A DNA stretch of 6,389 bases, from contig DATCLA010000182.1 in assembly GCA_036564195.1 (NCBI GenBank), positions 1 through 6,389 on the forward strand. Reading direction: 5' to 3'. Under the pieces are notes generated by a model. It saw only the letters and a list, made by a program, of their open reading frames with translations. It searched no databases and was not told the DNA's origin. The position numbers were made by a program, and so were the translations under genes. The DNA comes from DATCLA01 sp036564195. GTDB taxonomy: Bacteria; Bacillota; UBA4882; UBA8346. Positions within the stretch are counted from its first letter, which is position 1. The number at the start of each line of letters is the position of its first letter. Positions 1 through 6,134 of the stretch are shown here, piece by piece.

Positions 1-1650
1 CGCCTTTTTGACTACCCGCAGTCCGGTTGGGTCATATTGGTACTCTGAGGCGATCGTACCATTTTTGGTGACTTTGATCAAACGATTCAGCAGATCATAA
101 GTGTACTCCCAATACTCCACTCCGGTGCCGCTGGTGGTGAAAGTCACCGTATTGCCGCTGATGGTATATTTGTTTCCTTTCTTAACCAGGTTTCCGGCGG
201 CGTCATAGGCAAAGGCATACCGGCCATCGGTCATCAGACGGTCTGAATTAGCGTAATATTTGGAATTGTATTGGTTGGTGCTGGACAAGGTCACCTTCAG
301 CACTGTCCGGTTCCCGGCAGCATCATACTGGTACTCTTCGGTCCGGCCGGTGACTTCTTGGTAGACCTGGACGGTTTTAGCCAACTCGTTTAAGAAAGTC
401 GCTTTATCTACCGGTTGGAAGAATTTGTCCCGGTCGTCAATTTTGACGTGGATCTTTAAGTACTGAATCTTGGTAGCCTGTTTAAGGGTTAAAGTGATTA
501 CGCCTTGGTTTTTGCTGTATTCCCAGCTGCTCCGGTTGATTGGCGTGTAGACCATGTTGTCATTGGAAGCGTATAAATCTAAAGCATTAGCATCAATCCG
601 GTGGTTCAGATAATCATCGCCCGGTACTAACACCACCTTTTTCACCGCACCGCTGTTGTTTCCCAAGTCCAGTCCTACGCTGCTGGAGGCATAATCCAGT
701 TTCACCACTGCCTGCTGGTTAGCACTAAAGTCCAACCGTCCCTGCGCCAGCGGGTTGTTGACAAAGATACCCACTTTGGCGTTACTTGGCTGTTCATCGA
801 TATTTTTCTCCGGATTATAGGCCTTGATTAATTGATTTTTTGGGTCGTATTCATAGGTCTTATCATTTAGACGCGTAATATTGCCATTGGGATCGTAGGA
901 ATAGTTAAGGGTTAGAATTTCGGTGCTGCCCAGTTTGGTCGCAATTTGCGCCAAGCGGCCGCCTGTTTCATAACTATATGTGGTACTGACTCCGTTAGCA
1001 TAGCTTAAAGTTTTCAGACTGCCGTCCGTATTATAGACGATCCCGTTTTGAGAAGCGGTAAACCCGACCACTTCGCTTAATTGATTAAGGTTGTTATATT
1101 TGTATTCCAACCAGGCCGAGGCTTCCGGGTATAAAATACCGGTAAGCTGGCCGGCCTTGTCATAACGGTAACCGGTTTGATAGGTCTTGCCGTCAAAACT
1201 GCGACTAATGTTGTTAACCCGATTCAGCGGGTCGCTCTGATATGTACCATTGTTATAGTTGTATTGAATGGTATTATTGCCTGAATCATTAATCTGTTGG
1301 CAATTCCCTACTTCGTCATACTTGTACTCCACCCAATAATTTGAGTTGTCGGTGCCTTTGACATCCAATCGTTTTAAAGCGTTATTGTCATAATACTGAT
1401 AGGTCCAATTACTGCCCCGGGGATCTTGTTTTCCGATGAGATTTCCCATCGGGTCATAGGTGAACGTAGTTTTATTCCCCAAAGAATCAATCCGTTCAAT
1501 TAACCGGTTGGATTCATCATACTTAAAATGGGTCGCCAGATTGTTGGGTGCGATCACCGTTACCCGGTTACCGTTGGGATCATACTGATATTGGGTTAAA
1601 TGGGCCAGCGGATCCCGGATACTGATTAACCGCCCCAGTGCGTCATAGTT
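1..1650 (-). pseudogene. RHS/YD-repeat protein, 5'-truncated fragment, 3' end off window
   Basis: A single frame is open for all 550 codons from 1650 down to 1. It reads as RHS (YD) repeats, with about 14 recognisable units such as QYDPNGNRV, FTYDPMGNLIG, EYDPKNQLI, QYDAAGNRTVL and EYQYDPTGLRVVK. RHS proteins are large secreted or surface proteins. Their YD repeats form a beta-cage that encloses a C-terminal toxin. Roughly residues 277-407 (plus positions 430-820) interrupt the repeats with a non-YD beta-rich domain (see separate entry). The frame has no start: the first codons (NYDALGR) abut the terminal repeat of the IS5-type element at 1650, and the frame inside that element closes at a TGA a few codons on. 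The N-terminus and any signal peptide are therefore lost. The C-terminal toxin part would lie left of the window. Base composition is clearly richer in GC than the toxin/GT51 segment at 3551-4766. The RHS identity is secure; whether any of it is still expressed is unknown. Confidence 0.9.
430..820 (-). other. Discoidin (F5/8 type C)-like domain inserted in the RHS repeats
   Basis: Within the RHS frame, about 130 residues without YD motifs lie between the units KNQLIKAYNPEK and EEYQYDAAGNRT. The stretch contains VGLDLGNNSGAVKKVVLVPG, then DANALDLYASNDNMVYTPI, then W-E-Y and a final strand KIQYLKIHVKI. This order (D-L-G, a hydrophobic strand, L-x-L-Y-x-S-N-D, then a closing Y-L-x-I-x-V strand) is that of discoidin/F5-8C carbohydrate- or ligand-binding beta-sandwiches, which commonly decorate secreted proteins. 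The assignment rests on pattern recognition only. A different beta-sandwich family is possible. Confidence 0.5.
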
Positions 1651-1666
1651 AGGGTTTGCTGAACAA
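1650..1666 (+). repeat. Left terminal inverted repeat of the IS5-type element
   Basis: TAGGGTTTGCTGAACAA is the exact reverse complement of 3282-3298. It lies at the transposase 3' side. The outermost TA may be target duplication rather than element. Confidence 0.9.
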
Positions 1667-1670
1667 AGTC

Positions 1671-1720
1671 ATCATTTCAAAAAGGCCGCCTAATTTACAA
1701 GTCTAGCTTCCTGAAATGAT
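1671..1720. repeat. Inverted repeat at the 3' end of the IS5-type transposase
   Basis: ATCATTTCA (1671-1679) and TGAAATGAT (1712-1720) are perfect 9-bp complements with a 32-base loop spanning the transposase stop codon. They could fold in the mRNA, but no T-run follows on the minus strand, so it is not a classical terminator. It may be chance or a protective hairpin. Confidence 0.4.
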
Positions 1721-3174
1721 AATTTTAACACCAAAAAATGGACCTTGAAAAATTTGGACAAAAGAAGCCGGAGCCTCTTTTCAAGGTTCATTACTAACAG
1801 TTGAACTGCGATTACCGTTTCGCTGGTTTGCTGAAGCCGTGCCATTATCCGGTTCAGTCCGTAAATCCGTTTGCCTTCACCAAATTTTCCTTCTACCGCA
1901 TTTCGTATTCCGGTGTCCTTTCGTTCTTGCCGATGTTGGGCCTTCAGCAGTTCCGGGTCTTTCCTGGGACGACCAAGGGGCGGACCTGAGAATCGAATTC
2001 CATGTTGCTTACAATATTGCAAGTTTTCACGGTTACGGTAAATTTTGTCGGCAAATACTTCTTTCGGATAAACTCCAAAGCGTTGATAATAGTTTTCTAC
2101 TGCTTCGATCAAGGTAATCCCTTCGTTGAATGCATCGAAACTCATGCGTTCCATAAAAACGAAGCCGTTAATCACACTGATTGATAATTTGGCTCCAAAC
2201 TCTACCTCGGCACGGGCTTTACCACGAACGATTGGTCGAATAAATGGCATGTGCAAGCTGACGATTCGATCATCTACTTGATGGTTTCTGGTTTGGTACA
2301 TTTGCAGCTGTTGGCGATAAATTTCTTGACTGACTAACAGATTGCGGTATTGCCGTTTGTTTAACAAACTTAACGGACTCTTGCGGGCTATTTTTTCAAT
2401 TATTTGCAGGTCGCGCCGAATGTAGCGCAACTGCTTACCGATGGCCTTGCGAATTGCTTTTTTACTCAAGTGTTTTTTCTTTTCAATGTTCAAGTAATCG
2501 CGACGCGCACATTTACGATATGTTCGTGGTTTTAGTTCTTTACCAACATGCGGTTCGTGCAGTCGGTCAATAATTTTCTCTAAGGCTTCCCGGACTTCAT
2601 TGAGCAACCAGGTATCTGTTGGATAATGAATATCCGCTGGTACGCAAGTAGCATCCAAGATAAGTTGGCCGGAATTTTTGGTTTTAGTATCTGGTACTTC
2701 GGTTTGTTCCGGTTGCTTTTCTGGTTTGGAACCACCCGAAGGAGGGTTGTTACCCGTATCACCCGGCTTTGCTGCTTCCTTAGCAATCATATCATTGACT
2801 TCATTAATGATATCTTTGCCTAAACGCTTCCGGAAATGTACCATTAGGGACGCATCAAATGGCGGTTCTTCAACAAACGATGTCAAACCCACAAAGTATT
2901 GCAAATAAGGATTCTCAGTGATTTCCTGAACCGTTTCACGGTCTGATAATCCTTTACGATTTTGGATGATTAAGGCTCCTAATGCCATTCGAACATGGTA
3001 AGCAGTCTGGCCCACTTTAAGATTTTTGAAATTACTTGCGTATTTCGTTTCAATTTTAGTCCATGGAATCATGGCTGCTAATTGGCACCATTGGTTCTTA
3101 GGGTTTAGTTTCCCCCCAAACGGCAAACAAAACTCGTAAGGCAGTAAAATTTGTGGTTCAGTAAATTTATACAT
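1690..3174 (-). CDS. IS5-superfamily DDE transposase
   Basis: This 494-aa transposase catalyses cut-and-paste movement of its own element. The N-terminus (about residues 15-125, FGGKLNPKNQW to FRKRLGK) matches the DUF772/InsH-type N-terminal domain. The catalytic DDE core of the IS4/IS5 superfamily follows. The visible triad is D174 (LILDATC), D376 (VFADKIYR) and E428 (IRNAVEGKFGEGK). The last fits the family signature R-3-E-6-K, with R424, E428 and K435. Between the first and second Asp lies a long basic helical insert (about 190-305). A Pro/Gly/Gln-rich linker (about 136-166) separates the N-terminal domain from the core. The start is supported by GGGAGAGG six bases upstream. The gene ends 38 bases inside the left terminal repeat. 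There are no frameshifts, so the enzyme is probably active. Assignment to IS5 rather than the related IS1182 group is less certain than the superfamily. Confidence 0.9.
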   Translation of the reverse strand: MYKFTEPQILLPYEFCLPFGGKLNPKNQWCQLAAMIPWTKIETKYASNFKNLKVGQTAYHVRMALGALIIQNRKGLSDRETVQEITENPYLQYFVGLTSFVEEPPFDASLMVHFRKRLGKDIINEVNDMIAKEAAKPGDTGNNPPSGGSKPEKQPEQTEVPDTKTKNSGQLILDATCVPADIHYPTDTWLLNEVREALEKIIDRLHEPHVGKELKPRTYRKCARRDYLNIEKKKHLSKKAIRKAIGKQLRYIRRDLQIIEKIARKSPLSLLNKRQYRNLLVSQEIYRQQLQMYQTRNHQVDDRIVSLHMPFIRPIVRGKARAEVEFGAKLSISVINGFVFMERMSFDAFNEGITLIEAVENYYQRFGVYPKEVFADKIYRNRENLQYCKQHGIRFSGPPLGRPRKDPELLKAQHRQERKDTGIRNAVEGKFGEGKRIYGLNRIMARLQQTSETVIAVQLLVMNLEKRLRLLLSKFFKVHFLVLKLSFQEARLVN

Positions 3175-3180
3175 GAAATT

Positions 3181-3188
3181 CCTCTCCC
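3181..3188 (-). promoter_or_regulatory. Ribosome binding site of the IS5-type transposase
   Basis: GGGAGAGG on the minus strand ends six bases before the ATG at 3172-3174 and fixes this start. Confidence 0.8.
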
Positions 3189-3232
3189 GGATGCAAGGTT
3201 TTTAATATGAAATAATCAGTTTTCATGTATAT

Positions 3233-3261
3233 ATCTTACCACAAAATGGGATTTAGTTCAG
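3233..3261 (-). promoter_or_regulatory. Possible promoter of the IS5-type transposase
   Basis: On the minus strand CTGAAC (3256-3261) and TAAGAT (3233-3238) are separated by 17 bases. They match a sigma-A promoter at 3/6 and 4/6 positions. They lie between the terminal repeat and the ribosome binding site, where a transposase promoter is expected. Weak evidence. Confidence 0.3.
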
Positions 3262-3281
3262 TGTTTGATATGGTTTAGTTC

Positions 3282-3298
3282 TTGTTCAGCAAACCCTA
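3282..3298 (-). repeat. Right terminal inverted repeat of the IS5-type element
   Basis: TTGTTCAGCAAACCCTA pairs exactly with 1650-1666. It lies upstream of the transposase gene, outside its putative promoter. Confidence 0.9.
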
Positions 3299-3464
3299 CT
3301 TAAAATGTTATATCTGGCGACTCAAGATGTGATGCAAAAATGGACCGGTCGAATCCAAAACTGGGGCCAAATCCTACTACAGCTCTCGATTTTCTTTCCC
3401 GATAAGGTAAAACCCTATTTGCCATAACGGTATTGGCTAAAAGCACAAAATTCTTGACAGACCC
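3297..3464 (+). mobile_element. IS256-family element, 3'-end remnant
   Basis: Only about the last 167 bp of the element remain. They comprise the transposase C-terminus followed by a 3' end reading GCACAAAATTCTTGACAGACCC, whose complement GGGTCTGTCAAGAATTTTG has the form of an IS256-family terminal repeat. Positions 3324-3464 match the complement of 6249-6389 over 141 bases with 7 mismatches and no gap. The rest of this copy was lost where it meets the IS5-type element at 3296. Confidence 0.85.
3299..3427 (+). pseudogene. IS256-family transposase, C-terminal fragment
   Basis: The open frame reads LLKMLYLATQDVMQKW, continues through TGRIQNWGQILLQLSIFF and stops at TAA 3425-3427. The L-Y-L-A-x-x-D-V/I-x-x-K-W-T and N-W-G-x-I-x-x-Q-L pattern is the conserved C-terminus of Mutator/IS256 DDE transposases, which are normally about 400 residues. 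About 42 residues remain and none of the DDE catalytic residues is present, so it is inactive. The 5' part is replaced by the IS5-type element. It differs from the right-hand copy by one residue (Q versus R in DVMQKW/DVMRKW); the other coding differences are silent. Confidence 0.85.
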
Positions 3465-3494
3465 TATTTTGGAGAGCCACCATTTACTTTTTTA

Positions 3495-3540
3495 CACAGT
3501 CTGCCGTCCCCTTGTCTGTTCCACACAATGTGCCGTCCCC
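3495..3540. repeat. Two GGGGACGGCA direct repeats (REP-like)
   Basis: The 17-bp units at 3495-3511 (CACAGTCTGCCGTCCCC) and 3524-3540 (CACAATGTGCCGTCCCC) match at 15 of 17 positions and lie 29 bases apart. The minus-strand core GGGGACGG resembles short repeats that I associate with REP-type or IS200-like transposase elements in Firmicutes. This association is from memory and unverified. The repeats fill most of the gap 3465-3550, which otherwise shows no gene or clear terminator. Confidence 0.5.
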
Positions 3541-3550
3541 ACACTTCTTT

Positions 3551-4354
3551 TTATCCTTGACTTCCCAAATTGACAACCAAATCTAATGGTTTTCTTTTCG
3601 ACTCCTCCGCCTGTTTACATGTGATAATATCATTACTTACTAAAGAGTCGAGAAATCTGTTTCTTCTTTTCATTAATAAACTTGGTTCAAGGATCCGTTG
3701 AACGTAAGAATCCATTCTCCCTCCATAGTAATCAATTGAGATTAAGCATAACAAAACAGTTTGATGAAGTTGTAAACTACTAATTTTTTTACCAAAGTAA
3801 AAACGTGCTCCTGCTTCGATACCAAAAACCCCTTTACCAAAATATAACTGGTTTAAATAACGTTCCATTAAAACCTCTTTGCTATATTTCTTTCTAATCT
3901 TTACTGCTAAATAAGCCTGTTGACATAGTAAAGGAATCTTTTTTTGATTAACAACTAATGCATTGTGAGCTATTTTGGTGAGAATATCTTGTTCATAACT
4001 ACCGTTATAGGTTATTCCCAAAAAATGCCTCAAATCAATGCTTCCCATAAAAATCAATTCTCGAATTATTTCTTTAAAGCTTGGCTTATATTCATAAAAT
4101 CCATTATCATACATCGAAATATAAATCTTCTGTACCAAAGGCGGAATATACGACAAAGGTGTTTCAGAATACATCTTTACCGGTGTTGAGTCACTCGGCT
4201 GGTTATTATAATTTACAGTGATTTTTTTTATTTTTGCAAAGGAAAAGTTAATGATACTAGCATCAATTCTATTTAAATTGATTGTAAAAACAAGTATTGC
4301 AACAACCAGCAGAGATATTACAATAATGGCCATTATCTTTGCAAAATGTTTCAT
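3551..4354 (-). CDS. Membrane-anchored GT51-like protein with degenerate active site
   Basis: This 267-aa protein has an N-terminal membrane anchor (about residues 7-27) and a single GT51 domain. GT51 is the fold of the peptidoglycan glycosyltransferases that polymerise lipid II outside the membrane (MtgA, PBP1a/1b). The clearest match is YSKEVLMERYLN, followed by YFGKGVFGIEAGARFYFGK (about 157-189), equal to the family block SKxxILExYLNxxxFGxGxxGxxxAAxxYFGK; Glu164 of this block is kept. The catalytic motifs are not conserved. EDxxFxxH of motif I reads Y82-D83-N-G-F86-Y-E-Y89, GGSTITQQLxKN reads roughly YEQDILTKIAHN (120-131), and the motif III glutamates align with Q146 and R154. Both catalytic Glu positions are thus apparently lost. 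There is no transpeptidase domain. The start at 4352-4354 is chosen because AGAAGGG lies five bases upstream. The gene sits 25 bases after the toxin C-terminus, the usual immunity position. Fold confident; role inferred. Confidence 0.8.
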   Translation of the reverse strand: MKHFAKIMAIIVISLLVVAILVFTINLNRIDASIINFSFAKIKKITVNYNNQPSDSTPVKMYSETPLSYIPPLVQKIYISMYDNGFYEYKPSFKEIIRELIFMGSIDLRHFLGITYNGSYEQDILTKIAHNALVVNQKKIPLLCQQAYLAVKIRKKYSKEVLMERYLNQLYFGKGVFGIEAGARFYFGKKISSLQLHQTVLLCLISIDYYGGRMDSYVQRILEPSLLMKRRNRFLDSLVSNDIITCKQAEESKRKPLDLVVNLGSQG

Positions 4355-4359
4355 TAAAA

Positions 4360-4366
4360 CCCTTCT
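4360..4366 (-). promoter_or_regulatory. Ribosome binding site of the GT51-like gene
   Basis: AGAAGGG on the minus strand is followed by TTTTA and ATG (4352-4354). It favours MKHFAK over the in-frame ATG at 4373-4375, which has no comparable site and lies only four bases beyond the toxin stop codon. Confidence 0.75.
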
Positions 4367-4379
4367 TTCATGCATGAAA

Positions 4380-4766
4380 TTACCAACCTAAATTTAAAGT
4401 TGTCCACCACCAATCAATAGGATCTACCTGCTTTTTAATTTCACTAGTTTTAAGGGTATGAATCGGGTATACGTTACCAATTTGAGGGTCACCGTAGGGA
4501 TCTAATTCATAATCCCAACGCTGGATCACTTTATCATTTCCAACTAAATACAAAGTGTTTTTATATACTTTCATAGACCATTGATCAGTACCCTCTTTAT
4601 ATCCACCTTGGTACAACGAATATTGTGAGTTATTTACATGTGTATGGATACGGCCAAAAGCTTTATACCCTTTTGGTGCAGGAGTACAATAAACATCAGT
4701 ATATCCTCCTCGAGCAGGTGTATTATAAGTGTAATATTTACCACGCCATTGATTAGCAAGCCGGTC
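4380..4766 (-). pseudogene. RHS-type toxin C-terminus (DUF4329/JAB-like), 5'-truncated
   Basis: The open frame reads from the IS3 boundary (DRLANQWRGKYYTYNTPARG...) through CTPAPKGYKAFGRIHTHVNN to LNLGW and TAA at 4380-4382, about 128 codons. A glycine/tyrosine-rich G-K-Y-Y-x-x-x-x-P start, a Cys-x-Pro-x-P-x-G turn, a strand ending in H-T-H, and a later T-D-Q plus L-Y-L-V-G-N-D block recall DUF4329. I regard that domain as a JAB/JAMM-like predicted metallopeptidase found at the C-termini of RHS polymorphic toxins. The HTH would supply two metal ligands. The upstream half of the domain, where the JAMM glutamate would be expected, is missing, as is any RHS cage. No ATG exists in the remaining upstream frame, which stops at a TAG inside the IS3 element. 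A TTG at 4614-4616 could open a 78-aa product but would remove the HTH. Domain assignment is moderate. Confidence 0.6.
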
Positions 4767-4786
4767 TGACCCCCTAAATCCGGAGA

Positions 4787-5725
4787 TTATGCACTAAATA
4801 GTTGAATTATCATAGAATCTTTCAAAAAAGCTTCATAGAACCGTACCGGGGACATAAAATTTAAACTACTATGCCGACGGCGTTCATTGTAATATTTCAT
4901 GTACTCAGTAATGACAGTATATACTTCCAAAAAACTATAAAATTCATTCCGACGATAACATTCATTTTCGAGAATCGCATGAAAAGATTCGATATGTGCA
5001 TTCATATTTGGTGTTTTAACCGGAATACGCTCATGGATTAATCCTAATTCCGCACAAGTTGCTTCAAATATCTCGGCAATGAACTGTGGTCCATTATCGG
5101 TTCTGACTTTCAATAAAGATAAGACCTCTTTGGTTAAACGACGTTTCCTGATGGCATTTTGTAACACCAGGCAAGCGTCTTTAGCTTTAGCTGATAAGCC
5201 CAGGTGATAAGCGATAACTGTACGATCAAAAACATCAATTAAAGAAATTTGGAAGAAAAATTGGTCGGTACCATCAATATATCCATATTTCAGATCCATT
5301 TCCCACAATTGATTGGGTCCACTGATTAATTCCTGTTTGGCCAACCGGCGTGGGTAATGGTGTTTGACCACTCGTTGCGGCTGTAATATACCCAGTTCCT
5401 TGCATAGACGATAGACTTTTTTATGATTAATAATCAAAGCGTATTCATCATTCAAACAAGCAGTTAATTTACGATAACCGTAAGGAAATCCATCACCACA
5501 GACTAATTCGGTAAGATATTCTTTGATTTGTTCATTCGGTATTTTCCTACCATCATTAGTCAATGAATACTCTGTAACAGGACGGCCTTTTTTACCATTA
5601 CCAGTGCCCTTAGATATTGATAATTGGGTGTCGTCCTCTAAAACTGTTTGTTTAGAACAATGTTCATAGTAGGTGGAAGAAGCGATTCCGATAAAGTTCA
5701 TAACCATGCTGGCATTGTAACCCAT
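4787..5725 (-). CDS. IS3-family transposase OrfB (integrase core, rve)
   Basis: The 312-aa catalytic half of the IS3 transposase. Residues 20-135 hold the HTH_21-like region (YGYRKLTACLNDEY, then KKVYRLCKELGI). The rve integrase core begins at GPNQLWEMDLKYGYI. The triad is D144 (WEMDLKY), D210 (VRTDNGPQF) and E246 (MNAHIESFHA), with exactly 35 residues between the last two, the DD(35)E hallmark of IS3. The C-terminus YYNERRRHSSLNFMSPVRFYE is the usual family ending. OrfB is in the -1 frame relative to orfA and is probably made as an OrfAB fusion by frameshifting near 5767-5773. Its frame opens just upstream, after a TAA at 5777-5779. The ATG at 5723-5725, with GGTGGA five bases before it, may also allow separate OrfB. 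No disruption is seen, so it is likely functional. Confidence 0.95.
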   Translation of the reverse strand: MGYNASMVMNFIGIASSTYYEHCSKQTVLEDDTQLSISKGTGNGKKGRPVTEYSLTNDGRKIPNEQIKEYLTELVCGDGFPYGYRKLTACLNDEYALIINHKKVYRLCKELGILQPQRVVKHHYPRRLAKQELISGPNQLWEMDLKYGYIDGTDQFFFQISLIDVFDRTVIAYHLGLSAKAKDACLVLQNAIRKRRLTKEVLSLLKVRTDNGPQFIAEIFEATCAELGLIHERIPVKTPNMNAHIESFHAILENECYRRNEFYSFLEVYTVITEYMKYYNERRRHSSLNFMSPVRFYEAFLKDSMIIQLFSA

Positions 5726-5760
5726 GGCTATCCACCGTTCAGCAATAATAACTTTATCGG

Positions 5761-6072
5761 TTACCGAGGGTTTAGTTTATCTCTAAGCTCCCGTAAGATT
5801 GAAAGTTCAAGCTCTTTTTCGGCAACGATTCTTTTGAGCCGGTCATTTTCAGTTCCAATCGTTTCGATGCGGCGTTCGAGTTCGGCAATACGTTGTTGTT
5901 CGGCCCTTGGTAATGGAATAACTGTCCCTCGCTTCCGAGTTTTAGTTATCCAAGTGTAAATCGTATTTGGAGATATCTCGTACTTCCGAGCTACTAAAGC
6001 AACGTTACCAATTTCTTGACACTCTTTAACAATTTTTTCTTTTAAATCGTTATTGTACTGTTTTTGTTTCAT
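5761..6072 (-). CDS. IS3-family transposase OrfA (helix-turn-helix protein)
   Basis: The DNA-binding half of the IS3 transposase, 103 aa. An HTH_Tnp_1 helix-turn-helix is seen in KEKIVKECQEIGNVALVARK followed by YEISPNTIYTWI (about residues 10-45). A leucine-zipper-like coiled coil, AEQQRIAELERRIETIGTEN on to LELSILRELRDKL (about 57-100), usually mediates multimerisation and recognition of the terminal repeats. It ends at TAA 5761-5763 and overlaps the orfB frame, which allows production of OrfAB. The start chosen is ATG 6070-6072, nine bases after AGGGAG. The in-frame ATG at 6079-6081 touches that site directly and is less suitable. Free OrfA usually represses or modulates transposition in this family. 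Confidence 0.9.
   Translation of the reverse strand: MKQKQYNNDLKEKIVKECQEIGNVALVARKYEISPNTIYTWITKTRKRGTVIPLPRAEQQRIAELERRIETIGTENDRLKRIVAEKELELSILRELRDKLNPR
5767..5773 (-). promoter_or_regulatory. Candidate -1 frameshift heptamer A AAC CCT
   Basis: In the orfA reading frame the last codons are CTA AAC CCT CGG TAA. The heptamer A-AAC-CCT fits the X-XXY-YYZ rule for tandem -1 slippage. After slippage the ribosome continues as S-V-T-D-K-V in the orfB frame, about 14 codons before the first ATG of OrfB. It lies inside the short window (5761-5776) where the two frames overlap. It is less A-rich than most known IS3 shift sites, so this is a candidate only. Confidence 0.45.
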
Positions 6073-6081
6073 TAATTTCAT

Positions 6082-6087
6082 CTCCCT
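6082..6087 (-). promoter_or_regulatory. Ribosome binding site of IS3 orfA
   Basis: AGGGAG on the minus strand lies nine bases before ATG 6070-6072 and abuts ATG 6079-6081. It decides for the inner start. Confidence 0.7.
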
Positions 6088-6134
6088 AATTTAACTTAGC
6101 ATATTCACAGAATTTCTCCAAATTAATTAGGGGG

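Larger units (their letters stand above)
1652..3296 (-). mobile_element. IS5-superfamily insertion sequence, apparently complete
   Basis: The element is about 1.65 kb. It is bounded by perfect 15-bp inverted repeats GGGTTTGCTGAACAA (1652-1666, and its complement at 3282-3296) and holds one full-length DDE transposase gene. A TA dinucleotide flanks both ends (1650-1651 and 3297-3298). This may be a 2-bp target duplication, or it may make the repeats 17 bp long. The outer flanks do not belong to one gene: the left is RHS coding sequence and the right is an IS256 transposase tail. The present position is therefore not a simple insertion into a continuous sequence. Confidence 0.9.

Noticed and set aside
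1..1650. CRISPR-like or tandem DNA repeats suggested by recurring TCATA and CCGGTTG patterns
   Set aside because: The recurrences are the codons of YD-repeat motifs in one continuous reading frame, with irregular spacing.
1671..1720. Rho-independent terminator for the IS5-type transposase
   Set aside because: The inverted repeat is AT-rich with a long loop, and no T-run follows in the transcript direction.
2580..2786. Minus-strand 68-codon frame
   Set aside because: Out-of-frame shadow over the linker region of the transposase gene, with no family resemblance.
1801..2908. Several plus-strand open frames of 60-92 codons
   Set aside because: They lie antisense inside the well-supported 494-aa IS5-type transposase and show no recognisable motifs or ribosome binding sites.
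3965..4189. Plus-strand 74-codon frame
   Set aside because: Antisense shadow of the GT51-like gene, whose motifs identify the real strand.
4355..4375. Earlier ATG (4373-4375) as start of the GT51-like gene
   Set aside because: The ribosome binding site AGAAGGG lies between the two ATGs and fits only the inner one. The extra MHERRVL residues add nothing to the membrane anchor.
4380..4616. A complete 78-aa gene starting at TTG
   Set aside because: The same frame continues open upstream to the IS3 boundary with domain-like sequence including HTH. The piece is better read as the tail of a truncated toxin, though internal starts cannot be excluded.
5648..5959. Plus-strand 103-codon frame
   Set aside because: Serine-rich antisense translation across the orfA/orfB junction; both real genes are clear on the minus strand.
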